This document shows, one piece after another, positions 1 to 7,499 of a DNA stretch of 13,317 nt. The notes below the pieces were generated by a model, which had not been told where the DNA came from, did no database searches, and saw only the letters and a list, made by a program, of their open reading frames with translations. The position numbers were made by a program, and so were the translations under genes. The first letter of the stretch is position 1; each line of letters begins with the position of its first letter. This stretch comes from Clostridia bacterium (GTDB lineage: Bacteria > Bacillota > Clostridia > Oscillospirales > Acutalibacteraceae): positions 1 to 13,317 of the forward strand of contig CAAENL010000109.1 in assembly GCA_900757335.1 (NCBI GenBank). Direction: 5' to 3'.

Positions 1-189
1 ATAATGCTAAGTGAAAATTTTGAAAATTATTTAAGAGATTTCAAAAAAGCATTTGATTTTATTAAAAAAAATATTTTGGAAATTATTTTTAATCCCTATT
101 TTTCGCTTAAAAGAAAAATTGCAGTTATGGTGCTTTTAATTAACAAAAAAATTTATAAAAAAATGATTATGACCGTAAACAAACGATAA
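1..189 (+). CDS. C-terminal fragment of a probable glycosyltransferase (partial at window edge)
   Basis: The reading frame is open from the first base and ends at the TAA at 187-189, so the gene begins upstream of the window. The visible ~62 residues are Lys- and Phe-rich, with two amphipathic stretches and a short hydrophobic run (IAVMVLLINKKIYKKM). That pattern is common at the C-terminal tail of family 2 glycosyltransferases in capsule and exopolysaccharide loci. No catalytic motif lies in the visible part, so the assignment rests on this tail style and on the neighbours: a GT4 enzyme begins 21 bases downstream, followed by a Wzy-like polymerase and a Wzx flippase. The Met codon at 4 is probably internal, since only three bases precede it and no ribosome binding site can be seen. 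It could instead be the end of another polysaccharide enzyme. Confidence 0.5.
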   Translation: MMLSENFENYLRDFKKAFDFIKKNILEIIFNPYFSLKRKIAVMVLLINKKIYKKMIMTVNKR

Positions 190-210
190 AATTTTTAATC
201 GGAGATTGTA

Positions 211-1299
211 ATGAAAAAGTTGTGTTTTATATGTTTCAATATTGAAGATATGGGCGGAATAAACCGAGTGGTTTCGGGACTGTGTAATGAATTTTGTAAA
301 AATTATATTGTTCATGTGGTGTCAATATGCGATACCGGCAAAGAGCCTTATTATTCGCTAAATCCCGAAATAAAGCTTTACAAAATAAAAAATTCACCTG
401 ATGAAAGAATCCGCAAGATAATAATTAATTCTTTTAAATTTTTGAAAAAATATCTTTGCGATAACAAATTTGATTTTGTTTTTATGGAAGGGCATTATGT
501 TCCGCCGATTGTGTTGCCTGTAAAAATTTTTACAAAAAGTAAATTTGTTTTTTGCGATCATGGAGCTTTAAGTAACCAAATTAAAGACAAGAAAGCTACT
601 TTTTTCAGAAAACTTGCGGCAAAATTCAGTGATAAAGTTGTTATTCTTACGGAGTCTACAAAAAAAGAGTATATTGAAACATTTAAAGTGCATCAGGAAA
701 AAATTACAGCTATTCCTAATTTTATTGATGAAAATTTGATTAAACACAGAAAAAATTACGATGTTGATTCTAAACTAATTCTTTCTTCAGGAAGATTTAC
801 ATCCGAAAAAGGATTTGATATGATACCCGATATTGCCGAAAAAGTTTTTGAAAAATATCCCGATTGGAGTTGGCATATTTATGGAAACGGTCCGAAGTAC
901 GATTTTGTAAAAGAAAAAATATTTGAAAAAAATTTATCAAACAAAGTGATTTTAAAAGGTTTTGCTGACGATATGTATAAAAAATATTGTAATTATGCAA
1001 TGTTTGTTTTACCTTCTTATCGAGAAGGTTTTGCACTTGTTCTTTTGGAAGCTAAAGTAAACGGTTTGCCTACAGTAAGTTTTGATTGTGTTTCAGGTCC
1101 GTCTGAAATCATTAATCAAAATGTGGACGGATACCTTATACCGTGTTATAATAAAGAGGTTATGACTCAAAAAATTTGTAGTCTTATTGAAAATAAAAAG
1201 CTAAGAAAAAATTTTTCTGATAATTCTTTAAAAGATACAGACAGGTTTAGTAAAGACATAATTATTAAAATGTGGGGAAAGATTATAGAAAATATTTGA
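211..1299 (+). CDS. GT4-family glycosyltransferase (GT-B fold), polysaccharide assembly
   Basis: A 362-residue cytoplasmic enzyme that probably transfers a sugar from a nucleotide-sugar donor to a lipid-linked oligosaccharide during capsule or exopolysaccharide unit assembly. The N-terminal Rossmann half carries GGINRVV (15-21), the acceptor-side glycine loop of GT4 enzymes. The C-terminal half opens with the typical linker and first strand SGRFTSEKG (193-201), has GNG (225-227), and contains the EX7E motif at E272/E280 in EGFALVLLE, followed by GPSEII (296-301); these bind the donor. There is no membrane segment, and the length is normal for GT4. The ATG start is supported by GGAG at 201-204, six bases upstream. 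It lies 21 bases after the preceding partial gene and just ahead of wzy- and wzx-like genes, so it is probably co-transcribed with them. Family assignment is secure; donor, acceptor and linkage cannot be read from the sequence. Confidence 0.93.
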   Translation: MKKLCFICFNIEDMGGINRVVSGLCNEFCKNYIVHVVSICDTGKEPYYSLNPEIKLYKIKNSPDERIRKIIINSFKFLKKYLCDNKFDFVFMEGHYVPPIVLPVKIFTKSKFVFCDHGALSNQIKDKKATFFRKLAAKFSDKVVILTESTKKEYIETFKVHQEKITAIPNFIDENLIKHRKNYDVDSKLILSSGRFTSEKGFDMIPDIAEKVFEKYPDWSWHIYGNGPKYDFVKEKIFEKNLSNKVILKGFADDMYKKYCNYAMFVLPSYREGFALVLLEAKVNGLPTVSFDCVSGPSEIINQNVDGYLIPCYNKEVMTQKICSLIENKKLRKNFSDNSLKDTDRFSKDIIIKMWGKIIENI

Positions 1300-1320
1300 T
1301 TTTAGCGTAATTTAAAATGT

Positions 1321-1326
1321 AGGTGA
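1321..1326 (+). promoter_or_regulatory. ribosome binding site deciding the start of the polymerase gene
   Basis: AGGTGA sits five bases before the GTG at 1332. The alternative in-frame GTG at 1323 lies inside this Shine-Dalgarno sequence and has only AT-rich sequence ahead of it, so 1332 is the better start. The same AGGTGA element precedes the genes at 6034 and 9270. Confidence 0.7.
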
Positions 1327-1331
1327 AGTTA

Positions 1332-2750
1332 GTGGAAAACAATGGGATTTTGTCGCAAAATCAGAGATATAAAAAATTCAGTGCTTTAAAAACAGTGTAT
1401 ATGGTTTTGTTTTTGTTTGTACTTATGGGAAGATTTATAAGTTTATACTGGATAATACCGCATATAGTCGACACGGTTGCTTTTGTGGGATTTACTTGTT
1501 TTGCGGCTGCTTTTGTAATTTTTGATTTAATCGGAAAAAGAAGGACTTTGAGTGTGCCTAATATAGTGTTTTTAGTTTTATTTTTTGTTTCATGTTTTAT
1601 ATCTTGCGTTATTTATGTAAAATACGGTTGGGCGGATAATTTAAAATCTTTGATGTCAATAGCTTTAAGCTTGTTTTTTCTTTATCCGTATTCTTTTGTA
1701 AACGGAGCAAAAGAATTAGAAAAAATTATTGTTTTGGTTCAAAAAATAACTATAATTTCTTGGATGATATTTTCTTTGGTGTCAATATATACTTTCATTA
1801 TACAGTACAGTAAAATATTTTATATACACGGAACCAGGATATTACTCGGATGCATAGAAAATCGTCTTTTCGGTGTATTTTCCGATCCTAACTACGCGTC
1901 TGTTATATCGATTATAACAATGGCTTTTTCGGTAGCCGTTTTAAATTATAAAAATCAAAATAAATTTATAAAAATAATAGCAGCATTAAATATAGGAGTT
2001 CAGTTCGTTTATTTAGTTTTAGGAGCATCCAGAACAGGTGAAGTGTGCTTTTTAATGGTGCTATTTATATCGGCGTTTGTATATAGTTATAAAATTAATT
2101 CCAAAAAGAATTTTTTTGTATTAATTGTAAGGTTAATAATAATAGCATGTGCTTGTTTCGCGGTGCATTTCATAATAGATTATACTCGAGTTATTTTTTC
2201 TTATATTCCTTCGCTGTTTAGTTCGACTCATTCGAGTGGTTCTGGGGCAATGACGGGACTGTATCAGGTCTCAATGGAACGCCCGGATGTAGTTGAAAAC
2301 AGTGATATTTCCAATTTGAGATTCAGAATATGGGGAAGTGCGATAGATATATTTAAAACGACATGGCTTTTCGGTGCTTCTCCCAGAAATGCACTCAAAT
2401 ACGCAAAAGATGTTTTGCCGAATGCTTTTATAGCACAAAGAGGATATGATGCTCACAATTTTTATGTTGCAACGGTTTTTTATACCGGAGTTCTGGGTTC
2501 TTTATTCTTGGGAATATTCTTAATTAAAAGGGCTTATAAAATCGTAAAATATTATTTGGTAAATAATTTTAAAGTTAATAATCCTCTGTTTAATTCGTTA
2601 GTGATATCTTTAATATGCACTGCAGTTTCGGGAATGTTTTTGTCTGAAATTTTATTTATAACAACGGTTGGTTCTTTCTTCTTTTGGACATTTCTCGGTT
2701 ATGTAACTGATGTAATATCAAAAAGCCGGAACAGTTGTGAGGATAGGTAA
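1332..2750 (+). CDS. Wzy / O-antigen ligase-like polysaccharide polymerase
   Basis: Hydrophobic integral membrane protein of 472 residues from GTG 1332 (475 from GTG 1323, which I reject because it lies within the ribosome binding site). About ten or more membrane segments can be seen. Two features mark the O-antigen ligase/polymerase superfamily: the GASRTG motif (231-236), placed after a membrane helix, and a large external loop (roughly 275-375) that carries RFRIWGSA and ends in DAHNFYV (373-379) before the helix containing TGVLG. The Arg of the first motif and the His-Asn of the second correspond to the conserved residues of Wzy/WaaL-type enzymes. The probable role is joining repeat units on undecaprenyl diphosphate at the outer face of the membrane. 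It lies between the GT4 gene and the flippase gene, with only five bases to the latter, which is a classical Wzx/Wzy arrangement. Sequence in this family diverges quickly, so the exact glycan is unknown. A ligase attaching polymer to the wall is the alternative. Confidence 0.85.
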   Translation: MENNGILSQNQRYKKFSALKTVYMVLFLFVLMGRFISLYWIIPHIVDTVAFVGFTCFAAAFVIFDLIGKRRTLSVPNIVFLVLFFVSCFISCVIYVKYGWADNLKSLMSIALSLFFLYPYSFVNGAKELEKIIVLVQKITIISWMIFSLVSIYTFIIQYSKIFYIHGTRILLGCIENRLFGVFSDPNYASVISIITMAFSVAVLNYKNQNKFIKIIAALNIGVQFVYLVLGASRTGEVCFLMVLFISAFVYSYKINSKKNFFVLIVRLIIIACACFAVHFIIDYTRVIFSYIPSLFSSTHSSGSGAMTGLYQVSMERPDVVENSDISNLRFRIWGSAIDIFKTTWLFGASPRNALKYAKDVLPNAFIAQRGYDAHNFYVATVFYTGVLGSLFLGIFLIKRAYKIVKYYLVNNFKVNNPLFNSLVISLICTAVSGMFLSEILFITTVGSFFFWTFLGYVTDVISKSRNSCEDR

Positions 2751-2755
2751 TTAAT

Positions 2756-4345
2756 ATGAGGACAAAAAATTCTGTTATAAATATTATTGTGAGTTGCCTT
2801 TCTTATGGAATAATAATGGTAGGTTCTTTTGTTACACGTAAAATTTTTGTTGATATTCTCGGTTTGGAAATAGTAGGTATCGACGGAGCTTTTACAAATG
2901 TTGTAAATACTCTAGCCATTGTAGAGCTTGGTCTTGGTGTAGGAATAGTTTATAAACTTTATAAACCTATTGCCGAAAAAAACTGGAATCAAGTAGCTGT
3001 TGTTTTGTGTTTTTTACGCAGATGCTATACTGTAATAGCTTCGTTTGTAGCGATTTTGGGAATATCACTGGCTTATTTTGTTGTTATGCCGCTTAAAGAA
3101 GATTTTTCTAAAATTTGGCTTGCTCAAATATTTATCTTGTATGTAATTGATGTTGTTACATCATATCTTTATTCTCATAAACGTGCAATGTTTATCGCGG
3201 ATCAAAAAAACTATGTAAATAATATAATTCATATTTCTGCACAGCTAATTCTTTTTATATCCCAGATATTTGTTTTAAAATTTTTTGCTTCTTTCGAAGG
3301 TTATCTTTTATGTAAAATCGGCTCAAGATTAATTGAAAATCTTATAATTTCCTACAGATTTGATAAAAAATACAGTTTTGTTAACTTGAAAATTCGTCAA
3401 TTTATGCCTGACATTGAAAAGAAAGATCTTTTCAAAAATATGAAAGCATTGCTTCTTCATAAAATTTCGGGATTTGGAACTACAACTGTATCGAATTTAA
3501 TAATAGCTTATTGTGTAAGCTTAAGAGTGACCGGGATATACAACAATTACATGTTAATTGTAATGGCACTTACTACTGTTACCAACGAAATATTTAATGG
3601 TATTATTGCAAGTTTTGGAAATCTTTTGAATACTTCGGGCACCAAAAAAGTGTATGAAAATTTTAACATTTTATATTTTTTAAACTTTTTACTTTATTCA
3701 TTCATTATCACTGCTTTTGTGTGTTTATCTACTCCTTTTATAAGCATTTGGACAGGCGAAAACTCAGCTTTTGGTATATGGACAACCATTGCGATAACAG
3801 GATATATGTACATTTACGGAATGCGTCAGTCAATAGGTATGGCCAAAGTCAGTGCAGGAATATACGACCAAGATAAATATCTTGCCGTTATCGGTGCGTT
3901 GATTACATTTATATTTTCTTGGATTTTGGTAAAACCCTTGGGAATTTCTGGAGTTATGTTAGGAAATATAATCGGAATAATAGCTATTCCTTATTGGGTA
4001 CAACCATTTTTAGTTTATGATGAAATATTTAAAAAACCCGTTAAAAGTTATCATGTAAAGTTTGTTATTTATACTCTTCTGACTATATTGTATGCATTTA
4101 TATCTTATGCACTGTGCGATTTTATTTATCGTAACACTCATGTAGTTGATAATTTATCCGAAAATTTTGCAAAATGCCTTAATATTTCCGAAAAAATTTC
4201 ATTACACGTATCTCAAATATTAGTAAATGCCATAATATGCATTATCATTCCGAATTTGTTGAATTTAATTTTGTTTTGCCGAACCAAAGAATTTAAAAGC
4301 TTGTGGAATTATGTAAAATCGTTTTTGAAAAGAGTAAAGAAATAG
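2756..4345 (+). CDS. Wzx-type polysaccharide flippase (PST/MOP superfamily)
   Basis: A 529-residue polytopic protein with roughly 12-14 membrane segments. It opens with RTKNSVINIIVSCLSYG, followed by a first helix, TRKIFVDILG, and EIVGIDGAFTNVVNTLAIVE up to about residue 58. This N-terminal pattern is characteristic of polysaccharide biosynthesis flippases of the PST family in Bacillota. A further internal segment around residues 205-290 repeats the MOP-type helix organisation, and the C-terminus is basic (FLKRVKK). The expected job is translocation of undecaprenyl-PP-linked repeat units across the membrane for the neighbouring Wzy-like polymerase. The ATG start is five bases after the upstream stop. 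A weak AGG-type ribosome binding site lies across the end of the upstream gene, suggesting translational coupling. No terminator follows, and the next gene starts 19 bases later. A MurJ/peptidoglycan lipid II role is less likely given the glycosyltransferase and polymerase neighbours. Confidence 0.88.
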   Translation: MRTKNSVINIIVSCLSYGIIMVGSFVTRKIFVDILGLEIVGIDGAFTNVVNTLAIVELGLGVGIVYKLYKPIAEKNWNQVAVVLCFLRRCYTVIASFVAILGISLAYFVVMPLKEDFSKIWLAQIFILYVIDVVTSYLYSHKRAMFIADQKNYVNNIIHISAQLILFISQIFVLKFFASFEGYLLCKIGSRLIENLIISYRFDKKYSFVNLKIRQFMPDIEKKDLFKNMKALLLHKISGFGTTTVSNLIIAYCVSLRVTGIYNNYMLIVMALTTVTNEIFNGIIASFGNLLNTSGTKKVYENFNILYFLNFLLYSFIITAFVCLSTPFISIWTGENSAFGIWTTIAITGYMYIYGMRQSIGMAKVSAGIYDQDKYLAVIGALITFIFSWILVKPLGISGVMLGNIIGIIAIPYWVQPFLVYDEIFKKPVKSYHVKFVIYTLLTILYAFISYALCDFIYRNTHVVDNLSENFAKCLNISEKISLHVSQILVNAIICIIIPNLLNLILFCRTKEFKSLWNYVKSFLKRVKK

Positions 4346-4364
4346 TAAAAGAGGCGATTTAACC

Positions 4365-6014
4365 GTGAGTTCTTTATTTTCAGCTTTATTGTATGCAATT
4401 CAAGTGATTCTTCCGTTTTTAGGAATTATTATCGTTTACTATTGTTATCGTTCGCTGTTTGGCGGAATAAGCCCGGAGCGAAATTTAATTGCTTTAAAAA
4501 ATTTAGTGACAGGTGAAAAAATTCCCATTACATATTGGGAAAATTCTTTGGGAAGAGACAGGCATTGCGATGTGGTTGTCGACAGTCCTACTGCTTCGAG
4601 AGACCATGCGGTTCTTTTCAGACGAGAAGAAGGGTGGATGATTTCGGACACCAATTCTAAGTGCGGTGTTTTTTTAAACGGAAATAAAATTGAAAAAAGC
4701 GAAAGAGTTGATTTGAAAGACGTAATACAAATAGGCGGAGTTGACTTTGAGCTTAATAAATCGGATATTTTGACTGATAAATTTAACAGAAAAAAATCTT
4801 CGTTTAAGTTTTATCCGATGCACTCTATTGTGTTTTTACTTAATATATTCCAGCTTTTGACTACACTAGAAGTTTCATTTTCTGCGGGTAAATTTGACTA
4901 TAAGCCCTGGATTGTTTTTTTAATTCTTTCATTAGGGATATGGTTTTTACTTTTTGTGTCTTCGGTTATTTTTAAAAGAGTTAATTTCGAAATAGAAATT
5001 CTTGGAATTTTTTTCAGCGGAATAGGAATAATTTCTCTTTGTTCCGTAGATATCGAACAGGCGTATGTTCAACTCGCAGCACTTGGAATAGGAATTATAT
5101 TTTTCGAATTTATGATATTCTTTTTAAAGAACCCGGATATTGCGATGAAATTTAGACCTTATGTGGCGTTTTTAGCTATTGCGATTTTGGTTGCCAATCT
5201 TATTTTCGGAAAAGTAAAAAACGGTTCGCAAAATTGGATTATAATTGGTCCGATTTCGTTTCAGCCTTCGGAATTTGTAAAAGTAGCTTTTATATTTTTC
5301 GGAACTTCTACACTGCAGGGAATTCAAACAACAAAAAATCTTACAGGTTTTATACTTTTTTCCGCAGTGTGCATGGGAGCACTTTTTGTAATGGGAGATT
5401 TCGGCACAGCCTGTGTGTTTTTTGTTACCTTTTTGCTAATATCGTTTATGCGTTCAGGAAGCATAAGAACTGTGTTCCTTACATGCACTGCAGCCGCCTT
5501 GGGATTTCTTTTGATACTTAAATTTAAACCATACATAGTTACTCGTTTTTCTGCCTGGAGACATGTTTGGGAACACGTAAATGATATAGGCTATCAACAG
5601 ACGAGAGTTCTTACTTATTCGGCCAGCGGAGGACTTATTGGACTCGGAATCGGCAAAGGATGTTTGAAATATGTTTTTGCTGCACCCAGTGATTTGGTTT
5701 TTGGAATGCTTTGCGAAGAATGGGGCCTTTTAATGGCCTTGACTGCGTTGATTGGTATTGCTTTTTTGGGAATTTATGCACGAAAAGTAAGTGCAAGGAG
5801 CAGATCTGCATTTTACGCTATAGCTTCTTGTTGCTGTGCAGGCATGTTAATATTTCAAATGATGATGAATGTTTTTGGAGTAGTTGATATTTTACCTCTT
5901 ACCGGAATAACTCTTCCGTTTATCAGTTTGGGAGGTTCAAGTATGGTTTCGGCTTGGGGATTGTTGGCATTTATTAAGGTTTCTGATGAAAGAACTTACG
6001 GACTTAAAAGATGA
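4365..6014 (+). CDS. FHA domain fused to SEDS (RodA/FtsW-type) peptidoglycan glycosyltransferase
   Basis: A 549-residue fusion. Residues 8-28 form a membrane anchor. Residues ~45-130 are a cytoplasmic FHA phosphothreonine-binding domain: LGRD (62-65), SRDH (78-81), D95, SKCG (98-101), LNG (104-106), IGG. From ~150 the protein is a SEDS integral membrane enzyme, with NW..IGPISFQPSEFVK (290-306), SASGGLIGLGIGKG (419-432), and PSDLVFGMLCEEWG (441-454). D443 matches the catalytic Asp of RodA/FtsW, and PLTGITLPFISLGGSS (511-526) is the family signature. SEDS enzymes polymerise lipid II together with a class B PBP, which is the next gene, 19 bases downstream. The FHA domain suggests control by a Ser/Thr kinase, as in actinobacterial fhaB-rodA-pbpA clusters; no kinase gene is in view. 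The Asn that contacts phosphopeptide in canonical FHA domains is Cys (C100), so binding may be altered. Start GTG with GAGG at 4351-4354. RodA versus FtsW role cannot be fixed; the short partner PBP favours RodA-like. Confidence 0.93.
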   Translation: MSSLFSALLYAIQVILPFLGIIIVYYCYRSLFGGISPERNLIALKNLVTGEKIPITYWENSLGRDRHCDVVVDSPTASRDHAVLFRREEGWMISDTNSKCGVFLNGNKIEKSERVDLKDVIQIGGVDFELNKSDILTDKFNRKKSSFKFYPMHSIVFLLNIFQLLTTLEVSFSAGKFDYKPWIVFLILSLGIWFLLFVSSVIFKRVNFEIEILGIFFSGIGIISLCSVDIEQAYVQLAALGIGIIFFEFMIFFLKNPDIAMKFRPYVAFLAIAILVANLIFGKVKNGSQNWIIIGPISFQPSEFVKVAFIFFGTSTLQGIQTTKNLTGFILFSAVCMGALFVMGDFGTACVFFVTFLLISFMRSGSIRTVFLTCTAAALGFLLILKFKPYIVTRFSAWRHVWEHVNDIGYQQTRVLTYSASGGLIGLGIGKGCLKYVFAAPSDLVFGMLCEEWGLLMALTALIGIAFLGIYARKVSARSRSAFYAIASCCCAGMLIFQMMMNVFGVVDILPLTGITLPFISLGGSSMVSAWGLLAFIKVSDERTYGLKR

Positions 6015-6033
6015 ATAAAATGTGAGGTGAATT

Positions 6034-7422
6034 ATGAAAAACACGAAATCACGTTCGATAGTGCTTTATTTTATTCTGCTTTCTTTTTTTACAGGATTAG
6101 GATTTTTTATCTATAGTTTTGTCAAAGAAGCTGATGTTTGGGCATTTTCTTCGATTAATCGTCACCTCTATGAAGGTTCCATGTCGGGAGGAAAGATATC
6201 TGATTGTAATAATACCATTTTAGCTCAAACCGTTAATGGAAAAAGAATATATAATGAAGACGAAAACATCCGTAAAGCGGTTTTGCATATCGTTGGGGAC
6301 GGTTCGGTTTTTATACCGACTTCTGTTCAGAGCAGATATACCGCCCAGCTTTTTGGATATAATATTGTGACTGGTTTTGGAGCTCCGAAAATTTTAAATA
6401 TGAATAAAAATATAAAATTAACGATTGACAGCAATGTATGCAGTGATGTTTCCAAAAGTTTTAAAGACAATAAAGGTGCCGCTGTAGCTTATAACTATTT
6501 GACAGGCGAATTGCTTTGCATGGTAAGTCTTCCTACATATGATGTAAACAATCGACCTGATTTTACAAAAAATTCAAAAAAATACGAAGGCGTTTATCTT
6601 AATCGAGCTATTTCTTCATCTTATACGCCAGGTTCGATATTTAAAATTTTTACCACAATCGCCGGAATTGATTGTATCAAAGATTTAGAAAGCAGAAAAT
6701 TTTCATGTAATAAAGTCAAAGTTATAAATGGGGAAAAAGTAACATGCATGAAAAGTCACGGAACGATAGGACTGAAAGAAGGGTTTTCAAAATCCTGTGA
6801 TATTGTTTTTGGAGATATAGGCGTTGAGCTCGGAAAAGATGTTATGAAGAGAAAAATGGAAGAAATAGGGTTTAATACGCCTCAGTATTTTGACGGAATA
6901 GAATTAGCTAAAAGCGAATACGATGTTTCTAAAGCTTCTGATGCGGATTTAGCCTGGTCGGCAATCGGTCAGTACAAAGATAAAGTTAATCCTATGCACA
7001 TGCTGAAAATTATGGGAGCCATTGCTAATCAAGGAATATCAAACGAACCTTTTTTGGTAAAATCCGTGTCGTCGAAAGGAAGTTTTACTCCATTTCAACC
7101 TACAAAATGCGAAAGCAAACAAATAATTAATCCTTCTACAGCCGACAAGCTTAAAGAAATAATGCATTATACTATGAAAAATCAATATGGAGATTCACTT
7201 TTTCCGGGAGTAACAATGTGCGCAAAAACCGGTACCGCTGAAGTCGGTGAAGGAAAACTTCCGCATGGTTGGATGGTTGGCTTTTCGTACGACAAAAAAT
7301 TTCCTATTGCATTTGCCGTAATAGTTGAAAACGGAGATTTTGGTATAAAATCCGCCGGACCTATAGCGTCTGTCATGATAAAATCTTTGCATTCGAAATT
7401 TTTAGATAATAAATTTGTTTAA
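6034..7422 (+). CDS. Class B penicillin-binding protein (PbpA-like transpeptidase)
   Basis: A 462-residue bitopic protein. Residues 8-30 form a single N-terminal membrane anchor. A short pedestal follows (roughly 40-125, with ISDCNNTILAQ resembling the usual 'I.DRNG..LA' segment), then the transpeptidase domain. The active-site SxxK is S201-IF-K204 in YTPGSIFKIF. The KTG triad is K398-T399-G400 in CAKTGTAEV. The second motif, normally SxN, reads S254-C-D256, with Asp replacing Asn. No PASTA domain is present. At ~460 residues it is shorter than PBP2/SpoVD-type proteins and similar to actinobacterial PbpA. It should crosslink peptidoglycan on the outer face of the membrane as partner of the SEDS protein encoded 19 bases upstream. 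The start is supported by GAGGTGA just before ATG 6034. The Ser and Lys that carry out acylation are intact, so activity is likely, but the Asp substitution could change substrate or beta-lactam response. Confidence 0.93.
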   Translation: MKNTKSRSIVLYFILLSFFTGLGFFIYSFVKEADVWAFSSINRHLYEGSMSGGKISDCNNTILAQTVNGKRIYNEDENIRKAVLHIVGDGSVFIPTSVQSRYTAQLFGYNIVTGFGAPKILNMNKNIKLTIDSNVCSDVSKSFKDNKGAAVAYNYLTGELLCMVSLPTYDVNNRPDFTKNSKKYEGVYLNRAISSSYTPGSIFKIFTTIAGIDCIKDLESRKFSCNKVKVINGEKVTCMKSHGTIGLKEGFSKSCDIVFGDIGVELGKDVMKRKMEEIGFNTPQYFDGIELAKSEYDVSKASDADLAWSAIGQYKDKVNPMHMLKIMGAIANQGISNEPFLVKSVSSKGSFTPFQPTKCESKQIINPSTADKLKEIMHYTMKNQYGDSLFPGVTMCAKTGTAEVGEGKLPHGWMVGFSYDKKFPIAFAVIVENGDFGIKSAGPIASVMIKSLHSKFLDNKFV

Positions 7423-7435
7423 AATTAAAATATAC

Positions 7436-7464
7436 TTGACTATTTTATTCTTTTGATATAGCAT
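7436..7464 (+). promoter_or_regulatory. probable sigma-A promoter of the ABC transporter operon
   Basis: TTGACT (7436-7441) is a near-consensus -35. A -10 could be TAGCAT (7459-7464, spacer 17) or the overlapping TATAGC preceded by TGA (7457-7462, spacer 15, extended -10). It lies 35-60 bases before the ABC ATPase start and just after the PBP stop. It therefore separates the transporter from the cell-wall genes, although no clear terminator lies between them. Confidence 0.5.
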
Positions 7465-7487
7465 AGCTTTGTGAAATTAAATTTGAA

Positions 7488-7494
7488 AGGGTGG
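7488..7494 (+). promoter_or_regulatory. ribosome binding site deciding the start of the ABC ATPase gene
   Basis: AGGGTGG lies five bases before ATG 7500. The in-frame GTG at 7491 falls inside it and has no site of its own, so ATG 7500 is chosen. Confidence 0.7.
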
Positions 7495-7499
7495 TATTT

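Noticed and set aside
797..1036. 79-codon minus-strand reading frame inside the GT4 gene
   Set aside because: It is opposite a well-conserved glycosyltransferase region, has no ribosome binding site and no protein-family features.
1323..1331. GTG at 1323 as start of the polymerase
   Set aside because: It lies within the AGGTGA ribosome binding site that is correctly spaced for GTG 1332 and has no site of its own.
5234..5521. 95-codon alternative + frame inside the SEDS gene
   Set aside because: It overlaps the conserved SEDS core in another frame; its Cys/Phe/Tyr-rich composition is typical of a shadow frame.
7491..7499. GTG at 7491 as start of the ABC ATPase
   Set aside because: It lies inside the AGGGTGG ribosome binding site that serves ATG 7500; the extra residues are not part of the ATPase pattern.
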